Of a stretch of DNA of 64,000 nt, positions 53,001 to 59,521 are shown one piece after another (the stretch's first letter is position 1; every line of letters begins with the position of its first letter). Source of the DNA: Microtetraspora glauca. GTDB taxonomy: Bacteria; Actinomycetota; Actinomycetes; Streptomycetales; Streptomycetaceae. Made by a program: the position numbers and the translations under genes. Where the stretch lies: NCBI GenBank assembly GCA_000721275.1, contig JOFO01000017.1:59979-123978 (forward strand), read 5' to 3'. A model generated the notes under the pieces. It was not told the origin of the DNA, searched no databases, and saw nothing but the letters and a program-made list of their open reading frames with translations.

Positions 53001-53689
53001 TGCGCGGCGTCGGCGCCGGTGTCGAGGACGGCGACCTTGACGCCCTTGCCGGTGAGCCCGGCCTGCCACGCCTCCGGGGTGCCGATCTGGGCGTTGGACT
53101 CGGCCATGGCGGCCTCCACCCGCCCGTCGAGCCACACCTTCGCCGGCGCGGCGGCGCGGGCCGCCGGGGAGGTGAAGGACCGCCAGAAGGCGGCCGGGTC
53201 GGTGGCGGTGACGGCCGCGCCGCGGACGCTGGGGAGGGCGCGGACGTTCTCGGTGCCGCGGGGCGCGCCGGCGGTCCGGGCGGACGTGCCGTAGGTGACG
53301 ATCAGCGGGAGCTCGTCGGTGACGCCCTGTTCGACGAGGCCGGTGACGTCGAAGAGGCGCGGGTCGAGGGCGCCGGAGTCGAGGAAGCGGCGGGCCTCGT
53401 CGGGGACGACGGTGACCCGGCCGTCGGTGACCCGGGTGCGGACGGCTCCGGTGGCGCCCTCGGCCCGGTCGACGGTGACGGTCCTGGCGCCGCCGTCCAG
53501 GGTGGTGAGGGTGACCCGGTCGCCGGTGACGAGGGTGACGGTGGCGGACGCGGCGGGGCCCTGGAAGGTGGCGGGCACGGCGGCGCCGCCGGCGTCCGGT
53601 GCGGCGGCGGACTGCCCGGCCGAGAGCAGCACGAGGGCGGCGCCGGCGGCGATCAGCCCGGCTCTGCCCCGGGGCGGCGGTGTGGACAT
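50021..53689 (-). CDS. Large secreted subtilisin-like serine protease (S8)
   Basis: Exported protease of 1222 residues. The signal peptide (RAGLIAAGAALVLLSAGQSAAA) and propeptide are followed by the S8 domain with Asp223 in VAVLDTGAD, His255 in DGHGTHVAS, oxyanion Asn in VVAAGNTGAPGS and Ser428 in GTSMATPH. A long C-terminal region of about 750 residues includes an Ig-like stretch and a PA-type segment (GKAVLVRLAPGADPAAAAQAAQDAG), with further beta-rich modules. ATG 53689 has AGGAGCC 5 bases upstream. Such giant subtilases are typical extracellular proteases of Streptomyces. The 199-base gap upstream holds a GGGAGCGCTCCC palindrome near 53861 but no clear promoter. Confidence 0.94.
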   Translation of the reverse strand: MSTPPPRGRAGLIAAGAALVLLSAGQSAAAPDAGGAAVPATFQGPAASATVTLVTGDRVTLTTLDGGARTVTVDRAEGATGAVRTRVTDGRVTVVPDEARRFLDSGALDPRLFDVTGLVEQGVTDELPLIVTYGTSARTAGAPRGTENVRALPSVRGAAVTATDPAAFWRSFTSPAARAAAPAKVWLDGRVEAAMAESNAQIGTPEAWQAGLTGKGVKVAVLDTGADAAHPDLAGRIAESKSFIEGQEVADRDGHGTHVASTVGGSGAASDGREKGVAPGAVLAVGKVLSDEGHGSESQIIAGMEWAAKDVGARIVSMSLGSREPSDGTDPMAQAVDRLSAETGALFVVAAGNTGAPGSIGSPGAADAALTVGAVDSADRAAYFTSKGPRHRDQALKPDLSAPGVDILAARSQLAGGSGFYTSMSGTSMATPHVAGVAALLAERHPDWTGARLKDALMSSSKVLDASVYDLGAGRVDVPAALAADITATGSADLGFFSWPYEANRPVTRTVTYTNSSGAPVELSLAVEGMPAGTARLADTTLTVPAHGTASTTVTGDGTGAPVGTASGRITATAGGVPVAHTALGLVKEEERYTLTVHVKDRDGAPAAAGLGLRNLTSGDDPFPASVGDSGTVELRLKPGTYTVDTFLDVRGAHGPDSLGLGFLAAPEVVLDRDREITLDGRALREIRAEVEKRTETRQLLMEYTRALGGVSYTDIVQVPTAYDSLFAAPTDPVTAGTFEYRTVWRLGKPLLEANVDGRRLTDLRPQSGTALLEGRHRLALADAGTGTPAAYAGRDVTGKAVLVRLAPGADPAAAAQAAQDAGAAALLVTDDAPGRLMAWFGTPDYQERPLPVATVNRADAARIAAGAARGERIDLTGTRFTPYVYDLSEGHPGRVGTDLAYRPGDRDLATLRTRFHAPTGRQETGGEFRYSITDAFPLGVGFKERIAFPAERTEYVSTGAGQRWHESVDLGESLEQRGGLSVHRGGSATRLDWFGPVWHPWLGTGLGWGQQRRGDDLRFNTPGWGDSGPDHTGFGDVWGDPTMSQTTEVFVDGVSRGRKTGSGYNLWDAPAREAAYRVVTDTALDPARWRLGARGHSEWTVRSARTPDDRYTVLPMLNLGLRLDTDLYGNVRAGSRIPVGVSAAYVKDAAGTGTITGAGLEVSYDDGATWTRVALRAGRGDSWTGDLRIPSGASAVSLRARAADDRGGSVTQELIHAVGVK

Positions 53690-53888
53690 CGAACGGCTCC
53701 TCGCGGACCCGGGGTTCGGGGGTAGGGATTCCGGATCCGCGAGGAGTCTCGTGCGCCGGAGGGGGAGTTGGCCCCCGTCGCGGCTGGCGGCTATGTGCCG
53801 TGGCGGCCACCCGCCAGAAGGGCGAAGGCGGTTCAGGCCGGGAGCGTTCGGGACGAGCTGGGAGCGCTCCCGTGACGTGCGGCGCCGG

Positions 53889-55166
53889 TCAGGGGGTCGG
53901 GTGCTCGGCGTCGTACCGGCGGAATCCGCGGGCGTACACGGCGAACACGCCGACGGCGACGGCGCAGAGGAGGCCGCCGCCGGTGATGGCGACGGCCGGC
54001 GAGGTGAGGTCGGCGACGGAGCCGGCCACGAAGTCGCCGAGCCGGGGCCCGCCGGCGACGACCACGATGAAGACGCCCTGGAGCCGGCCGCGCATCTCGT
54101 CCGGCGCGGCGACCTGCATCATCGTGTTCCGGAAGATCATCGACGAGGTGTCGGCGTAGCCGGCGACGGCGAGGCAGAGCAGGCCGATCCACAGGTTCCG
54201 GCTCAGGCCGAAGGCGGCGACGGCCAGGCCCCAGGCGGCGACGGCGATGAGGATGGCCTGTCCGTGCCGGCGGATCCGGCTCTGCCAGCCGGAGATCACG
54301 CCGCCCAGGAGGGCGCCGAACGCGGGCGCGGCGACGAGGAGTCCGGTGGTCTTGGCGTCGCCGCCGAACCAGAGGACGGCGACGGCGGGGAAGAGCGCCT
54401 TCGGCTGGGCGAGGATCATCGCGAAGAGGTCGGAGACGAAGGTCGCGCGCAGGTTGGGGCGGGTGCTGAGGAAGCGCAGCCCGTCGAGGACGGAGGCCCT
54501 GCCCCGGGCCCCCGGCTTCGCGGTGCCGGTGTGCTCGGGCGGCATGGCGGGCAGCCGCCACATCGCGTACAGGCTCGCGAAGAAGGCGACGGCGTCGACG
54601 GTGTACGCGGCCTGGTAGCCGGCGAAGCCGACGACGACGCCGCCGAGGCTGGGGCCGACGAGCGTGCCGAAGGTCATGACCATGGAGTTCAGCGCGTTGG
54701 CGGCGCGCAGCTGCTCGGGCGGGAGCAGGCGGGGGATCATCGCGCTGCGGGCGGGCGAGACGAGCGCGCCGCAGACGGCCTGGAGGGCGACGATCGCGTA
54801 GAGGAACCCCACGTGGTGGTGACCGGCGAAGGCGGCGGCGGCGAGCGCGGCGGAGAGGACCGCGGAGCCGGTGGCGCCGGCGAGTCCGAGGGCGCGCCGG
54901 TCGACGGTGTCGGCGATGGCCCCGCCGTAGAGGCCGAAGACGACGAGCGGCACGAGGGAGAAGAGGCCGACGAGGCCGACGGAGAACGCCGAGCCGGTGA
55001 TGTCGTACACCTGGAGGGAGATGGCGAGGGTCGTCATGCCCTGGCCGACCCAGGAGACGGTGTTGCCGAACCAGAGGCGGCGGTAGTCGGCGGAGGTGCG
55101 CAGCGGGGTGAGGTCGGCGAGGATGCGGCGCTTCTCGTCCCGCCGCGGCGGTTCGACGGTGGTCAC
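53889..55166 (-). CDS. MFS transporter, DHA3 (EntS-like) family
   Basis: Twelve-helix exporter of 425 residues. The N-terminal LRTSADYRRLWFGNTVSWVGQGMTTLAI and the GGAIADTVDRRALGL motif-A variant are typical of the DHA3/enterobactin-exporter branch, which pumps siderophores or macrolides. The substrate is unknown; no siderophore genes are nearby. GTG 55166 overlaps the stop of the GNAT gene by four bases, so the two are co-translated. Confidence 0.9.
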   Translation of the reverse strand: MTTVEPPRRDEKRRILADLTPLRTSADYRRLWFGNTVSWVGQGMTTLAISLQVYDITGSAFSVGLVGLFSLVPLVVFGLYGGAIADTVDRRALGLAGATGSAVLSAALAAAAFAGHHHVGFLYAIVALQAVCGALVSPARSAMIPRLLPPEQLRAANALNSMVMTFGTLVGPSLGGVVVGFAGYQAAYTVDAVAFFASLYAMWRLPAMPPEHTGTAKPGARGRASVLDGLRFLSTRPNLRATFVSDLFAMILAQPKALFPAVAVLWFGGDAKTTGLLVAAPAFGALLGGVISGWQSRIRRHGQAILIAVAAWGLAVAAFGLSRNLWIGLLCLAVAGYADTSSMIFRNTMMQVAAPDEMRGRLQGVFIVVVAGGPRLGDFVAGSVADLTSPAVAITGGGLLCAVAVGVFAVYARGFRRYDAEHPTP

Positions 55167-55621
55167 GCGGCGCCCCGGGCGAGGTCGTAGCGGAGTTCGG
55201 GGCGGTCCCAGTGGATGCGGCCGGAGGCGGCGACGGTGCCGGTGCGGCGGGCGCCGGTACGGAGGTAGAACGCCTCGGCGGGCGGGTGGGCGACGACCCG
55301 GACGCCGTCGAGTCCGGCGGCGCGGGCCTCGGCGGTCATGTGGGCCATGAGGAGGCGTCCTATGCCGAGGCCCTGGGCGGAGTCGGCGACGAAGGCGAGG
55401 TCGAGTTCGGCCTCGTCGAGGAGGAGGGCGTAGAAGCCGAGGACGCGGTCGTCGGCGTCGACGGCGGCGTAGACGGTCTGGTGCTCGATGTAGGCGCCGC
55501 CGACCTGGTAGCCGGCGACCATGGCGGCGTACTCGCCGCGGTAGGCGGCGGAGCCGCGGACGAGCCGGGTGAGGCGCGGGGAGTCGGCGGCCGTGGCGCG
55601 GCGCACGGTGATCTCGGACAT
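55163..55621 (-). CDS. GNAT family N-acetyltransferase
   Basis: Acetyltransferase of 152 residues with the GNAT acetyl-CoA motif LAFVADSAQGLGIGRLLMAHM (V/IxxxxQGxGxG/A) and C-terminal VRVVAHPPAEAFYLRTGARRTGTV. The substrate is unknown. ATG 55621 is leaderless with a perfect TATACT -10 box 6 bases upstream. It is coupled to an exporter gene; acetylation plus export of a toxic small molecule would be a reasonable joint role (inference). Confidence 0.92.
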   Translation of the reverse strand: MSEITVRRATAADSPRLTRLVRGSAAYRGEYAAMVAGYQVGGAYIEHQTVYAAVDADDRVLGFYALLLDEAELDLAFVADSAQGLGIGRLLMAHMTAEARAAGLDGVRVVAHPPAEAFYLRTGARRTGTVAASGRIHWDRPELRYDLARGAA

Positions 55622-55627
55622 GGGCCG

Positions 55628-55633
55628 AGTATA
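55628..55633 (-). promoter_or_regulatory. -10 box TATACT, leaderless start of GNAT gene
   Basis: TATACT on the minus strand lies 6 bases before ATG 55621. It is the closest match to the -10 consensus found in this window. Confidence 0.6.
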
Positions 55634-55685
55634 GGGGTGCGATCGCGACGCGATCCTTACATTTTCCGGCGGCGGGGTCGGCGGG

Positions 55686-56171
55686 TCAGCCGCGGGCGGG
55701 GCGGAGGGCGGCGGGGTCGGCGGCGTCGAGGCGGGCGGCGAGGGTGCCGAGGCGTTCGCGCAGCTCGGCGATGTCCGCGAGGTCGAGGCCGGTGGCGGCG
55801 GCGATCCGGCGGGGGACGCCGAGGGCCTGCTCGCGGAGGGCGGCGCCTGAGGCGGTGACCCGGGCGGTGACGGACCGCTCGTCCTCGGCGCTGCGCCGGC
55901 GCTCCACGTATCCGGCCGCCTCCAGCCGCTTGAGCAGCGGCGACAGGGTGCCGGAGTCGAGCCGCAGCCGCTCGCCGATGCCCTTCACGGGCAGTTCGCC
56001 CCGCTCCCAGAGGACGAGCATCACGAGGTACTGGGGGTAGGTGAGCCCGAGCTCCTTGAGCGCCTCGCGGTAGACGCCGTTGAAGGCGCGGGCGGCGGCG
56101 TGGAGGGAGAAGCAGATCTGCCGGTCGAGCCGGAGGAACTCTTCGTCGGGGAGGGTGTCGGGCGTCTCCAT
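55686..56171 (-). CDS. OhrR-type MarR regulator
   Basis: Peroxide-sensing repressor of 161 residues. The conserved N-terminal sensing cysteine lies in LDRQICFSLHAAARAF, the OhrR signature, and LTYPQYLVMLVLWERGELPVKGIGERLRLDSGTLSPLLKRLEAAGYVERRRS is the winged helix. Oxidation of this cysteine by organic hydroperoxides releases OhrR from DNA in known systems. ATG 56171 is leaderless (TACCCT 6 bases upstream). It is divergent from ohr, with the operator between them. Confidence 0.95.
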   Translation of the reverse strand: METPDTLPDEEFLRLDRQICFSLHAAARAFNGVYREALKELGLTYPQYLVMLVLWERGELPVKGIGERLRLDSGTLSPLLKRLEAAGYVERRRSAEDERSVTARVTASGAALREQALGVPRRIAAATGLDLADIAELRERLGTLAARLDAADPAALRPARG

Positions 56172-56177
56172 GGCTCC

Positions 56178-56226
56178 AGGGTACGCGAGACGCCTCACGA
56201 GCGATTGAGTTGTGCACAACTGAATC
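56178..56226. promoter_or_regulatory. ohrR promoter and OhrR operator
   Basis: TACCCT (56183-56178, minus strand) is the leaderless -10 of ohrR. At 56203-56226 a 24-bp dyad is symmetric except for one pair of positions; its core AGTTGTGCACAACT is a perfect palindrome. It lies about 20 bases upstream of the ohrR -10 and 115 bases before ohr, suiting repression of both genes. Confidence 0.8.
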
Positions 56227-56340
56227 GTGCGCTATCAATAGAGGCGGGCCCCGCGCCCACCGCCTTCCGCAGCACTCCCGCAGCCTTCCCGGGGCCCCCA
56301 CGAGCCCTTCCGAGGCCCATTCCGAGACTGGAGAACCCCC

Positions 56341-56754
56341 ATGGACGCCCTCTACACCGCCGTCGCCACCGCCAACGGGCGCGAGGGCCGCGCCGTCAGC
56401 TCCGACGGCCGCATCGACCTCCCCCTCGCCCACCCCCGGGCCCTCGGCGGCAACGGCGAGGGCACCAACCCCGAGCAGCTGTTCGCCGCCGGATACGCGG
56501 CCTGCTTCGCCAGCGCCATGGGCGTCGTCGCCCGCCAGGAGAAGATCGACGTCTCCGAGGCGTCCGTCACCGCCGAGGTCTCCATCGGCAAGGACACCGA
56601 CGGCGGCTTCGGCCTCGCCGTCGTCATGCGCGCCGAGTTCCCCGACCACCTCCAGGGCGAGGCCGGCCGGGCCCTCCTGGAGAAGACCCACGCCTTCTGC
56701 CCCTACTCCAAGGCCACCCGCGGCAACATCACCGTGGACCTCGTCGTCGAGTAG
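56341..56754 (+). CDS. ohr: Organic hydroperoxide resistance protein Ohr (second copy)
   Basis: Ohr/OsmC peroxidase of 137 residues. Catalytic cysteines lie in YAACFASAMG and HAFCPYSKATRGN, with EGRAV and GTNPEQLFAAGY conserved. It is a paralogue of the protein at 41153. ATG 56341 has GGAG 9 bases upstream, so it is translated with a normal leader, unlike its divergent regulator. Repression by OhrR through the operator at 56203-56226 is expected. Confidence 0.95.
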   Translation: MDALYTAVATANGREGRAVSSDGRIDLPLAHPRALGGNGEGTNPEQLFAAGYAACFASAMGVVARQEKIDVSEASVTAEVSIGKDTDGGFGLAVVMRAEFPDHLQGEAGRALLEKTHAFCPYSKATRGNITVDLVVE

Positions 56755-56870
56755 TCCGAAGGATCCGCCGCACGGGGTGGCCACGGCTCCGGGCCGCGGC
56801 CTACCCTGGGCGGCAGGGCGGCGGCGCCCGTACTGCCCGTGTCCGATCGGACGCGGGGATCACAGGAGCC

Positions 56871-58418
56871 GTGACGGGGGGGCTTTTGTTCGACGAGGGC
56901 CACGGCGCTCACGCACCCGAGTTCCGGCGTGAGCTGGTCGACCAGCTGTGCGCGGTGCCCGGGCTCGACGTCCCGGGCAGCCGCGACCTCCTCATCAGCA
57001 TGCTCGCGGAACGGCTGCCCGAGGTGGGCGACGTCCGCCGGCACGGGAGCACCCGGCTGGACGTCCTGGAGATCGTCCGCAGCTGCCTGCGCGATCCCGA
57101 CGGCCTGCGCGAACTCGCCGACACCCTCAGCCTGTACGCCCCCGGCGCCACCCCCGTGCTCCGGATCCGCGAGCTCGCCGCCTCCGTCCCCTCCCCCGCC
57201 GCCGCCCCCGACGTCCTCCCCGTCCTGTCCCCGGCCGAGTTACACCAGGCGCGCGGCCTGCTCGCCCGGATCCGGCACCTCGACGCACCCGGGCTGCTGT
57301 ACGCCGCCGCCGGCGAACTCCCGCTGCCCCCGGCCCCGGTGACCGGCCTCGGCGAGGCGTTCGACCTGCTCGTCCGGGTCAACGCCCGCCCCGACGGCCT
57401 CCTCCCGGTGAACGTCCTGGTCGAGCACGTGATCGCCGCGCTGGACGGCTCCGACGCCCACCGGGGCGTCGCCGACGACCTGCGCGCGTGGAACGACGCC
57501 CGGGCCGCCGCCCTCCACCTCACCCCGCAACTGGCCGCCGTCCGCGCCGACATCGCCCGCGCCGCCACCGCACAACCCGCGCCCGCCTGCCTCGTTGTCC
57601 AGTTGTGCAGAAGCGGCAGGGACCCCGACCGGTACCTGCTCTCCCACTGGCGCCAGATCCGGCCCGGCCCCTGGCGGCCCGAGCGCGGCGAGGACCGGCT
57701 CGTGACGCTCGCCGAGGTCCCGGCCGCCGTGGGCGAGCTGGTCGACCGGGCGGAGAAGGAGTGGGCCGGGCGGCCGGGCCGGCCCGTCCTGGAGTTCGTC
57801 CTCCCCTTCCACCTGCTCAACCATCCGATGGAGTGGCTGACGCCCGGATCGGACCTCACCACCGCCCTCTGCCTCACCTATCCGGTGGTCCTGCGCAGCC
57901 TGGAGCGGATGCGGGCCACGGAACACCACCGCAAGTGGCACAACCGCTGGCAGCAGATGCTCGACAGCCCCGACACCCCCTGCCACTGGGACACCGCGGG
58001 CCACCGCAACCACGACCCCGTCCGGTGGAGCACCGCCCTCGTCGCCGACGAACGGCTCGTCTCCGTCGCCCTCGGCGCGCCGCCGCTCCGGGGCACCGCC
58101 GGCCGCGCCTCCCCGCTGGAGACCGCGCTGCGCGCCGGCGTACCGCTGGCGGTCTGGGACCGGCGGCCGGAGCCGCCCGCCGAGTTCCGCCGGCGCGCCA
58201 AACGGCTCCTGAAGGGAAAGGCGATCGAACTCCCGCAGCGCGCCAAGAAGTTGCGCGGCGAGGCCGCCACCGCCGCCGCCGGGCAGCGGGACGCCCACGT
58301 GGGACGGCACCTCGCCGTCCTCTTCGACGACCCGAACCGGCTCGTCGACTGGTCCGGATCGCCGGGGCAGGCCGTCGTGGGCGCGCGCGGCGGACACGAC
58401 GACGAGGGGGAAACATGA
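56871..58418 (+). CDS. EAD2/VMAP-type protein of a ternary conflict system
   Basis: Protein of about 515 residues. The first 90 residues (FRRELVDQLCAVPGLDVPGSRDLLISMLAERL, then RLDVLEIVRSCLRDPDGLRELADTL) match effector-associated domain 2, a small helical adaptor. The rest resembles VMAP-C (vWA-MoxR-associated protein): CLVVQLCRSGRDPDRYLLSHWRQ, PVLEFVLPFHLLNHPMEWL, WDTAGHRNHDPVRW and a C-terminal PLAVWDRRPEPPAEFRRRAKRLLKG. In ternary systems described by Aravind and colleagues, VMAP links a sensor or effector to MoxR and vWA. GTG 56871 is preferred, though AGGAG is only 2 bases away; TTG 56886 is possible. Codon 124 (57240) is TTA, the rare bldA codon. The stop overlaps the MoxR start. Confidence 0.82.
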   Translation: MTGGLLFDEGHGAHAPEFRRELVDQLCAVPGLDVPGSRDLLISMLAERLPEVGDVRRHGSTRLDVLEIVRSCLRDPDGLRELADTLSLYAPGATPVLRIRELAASVPSPAAAPDVLPVLSPAELHQARGLLARIRHLDAPGLLYAAAGELPLPPAPVTGLGEAFDLLVRVNARPDGLLPVNVLVEHVIAALDGSDAHRGVADDLRAWNDARAAALHLTPQLAAVRADIARAATAQPAPACLVVQLCRSGRDPDRYLLSHWRQIRPGPWRPERGEDRLVTLAEVPAAVGELVDRAEKEWAGRPGRPVLEFVLPFHLLNHPMEWLTPGSDLTTALCLTYPVVLRSLERMRATEHHRKWHNRWQQMLDSPDTPCHWDTAGHRNHDPVRWSTALVADERLVSVALGAPPLRGTAGRASPLETALRAGVPLAVWDRRPEPPAEFRRRAKRLLKGKAIELPQRAKKLRGEAATAAAGQRDAHVGRHLAVLFDDPNRLVDWSGSPGQAVVGARGGHDDEGET

Positions 58419-59521
58419 GCGGTGTCCATCACCCGGTCGACAACAGCCGGAACGGGGGACACGTCACCAGCCGCAGCTGGTGGATCTACCGGGGGACCGG
58501 CCGGCCGCTGGCCGACATCCGCCTCGGCGACGTGCTGCCGCCGCCGCCCGGCTGGCGGAACTTCGACGGCGGCCCCGTGCTGCCGCCCGTCCCCGCCGAG
58601 AGCGCCGAGACCGACCGCCGCCTCGGCGCCGTCGGCCGCGCCACCCCCCGGCAGGACCCGCACGACATCGACCTGATCAACACGGCCCTGCTGCTCCGCC
58701 GGCCGCTGCTCGTCACCGGCCGCCCCGGCATCGGCAAGTCCACCCTCGCCTATCTGGTCGCCCGCGAGCTGGGCCTCGGCCGCGTCCTGCACTGGGGCAT
58801 CACCTCCCGCAGCACCCTGCGCTCCGGCCTGTACGAGTACGACGCCATCGGCCGCGCCCAGGCGTCCCTCGGCGCCCGCGCCCGCACCGCCGCCGCCCCG
58901 GACCCCGGGCCGCAGGACGGCCCCGCCGCCCCCGACACCCCGCCGCGCATCGGCGACTTCGTGCGGCTCGGCCCGCTGGGCACCGCCCTGCTGCCGTACG
59001 AACTGCCCCGCGTGCTGCTCATCGACGAGCTCGACAAGAGCGACATCGACCTGCCCAACGACCTCCTGCACGTCCTGGAGAACGGCTCCTACGACATCCC
59101 CGAGCTGGTCCGCGCCCGCCACCAGGAGAGCACCGCCCGGGTGTTCACCGACGACCCCGACGGCACCGCGCCCGTCGTCGACGGCCTGGTCCGCTGCCGG
59201 GCCTTCCCGTTCGTCGTCATCACCAGCAACGGCGAACGGGAGTTCCCCGCCGCCTTCCTGCGCCGCTGCGTCCGGCTGGACGTCTCCCCGCCGCGCGAGG
59301 ACCAGCTGGCCGCCATGATCGCCGCCCACTTCCGGGACCAGGGCGGCCGGCACGACGCCATGATCCGGACCTTCATGGAACGCAGCCGGGAGAACGGCGG
59401 ACTCGCCGCCGACCAGCTGCTCAACGCCGTCTACCTGCGGTCGGCCGGCGTCCGGGACGACGACGAGACCTGGGGGCAGCTGCTCGACGCGCTGTGGCGG
59501 CGCCTGTCGGGGGCACCCTGA
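58415..59521 (+). CDS. MoxR-type AAA+ ATPase
   Basis: Chaperone-like ATPase of 368 residues. Walker A is GRPGIGKST (about 100-108), Walker B is LLIDELDKSD, sensor-1 is FVVITSNGEREFP and the arginine-finger region is FLRRCVRLDV, all intact. The first 75 residues, including SWWIYRGTGRPL, form a leader seen in MoxR proteins of VMAP systems. MoxR proteins remodel partner vWA proteins with ATP. The ATG overlaps the VMAP stop (ATGA) and the TGA shares its last base with the ATG of the next gene, so the operon is translationally coupled throughout. Confidence 0.92.
   Translation: MSGVHHPVDNSRNGGHVTSRSWWIYRGTGRPLADIRLGDVLPPPPGWRNFDGGPVLPPVPAESAETDRRLGAVGRATPRQDPHDIDLINTALLLRRPLLVTGRPGIGKSTLAYLVARELGLGRVLHWGITSRSTLRSGLYEYDAIGRAQASLGARARTAAAPDPGPQDGPAAPDTPPRIGDFVRLGPLGTALLPYELPRVLLIDELDKSDIDLPNDLLHVLENGSYDIPELVRARHQESTARVFTDDPDGTAPVVDGLVRCRAFPFVVITSNGEREFPAAFLRRCVRLDVSPPREDQLAAMIAAHFRDQGGRHDAMIRTFMERSRENGGLAADQLLNAVYLRSAGVRDDDETWGQLLDALWRRLSGAP

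Noticed and set aside
53855..53870. GGGAGCGCTCCC palindrome as a terminator of the MFS gene
   Set aside because: It lies upstream of the subtilase stretch and before, not after, the reading direction that would need it; with no loop it is a poor hairpin.
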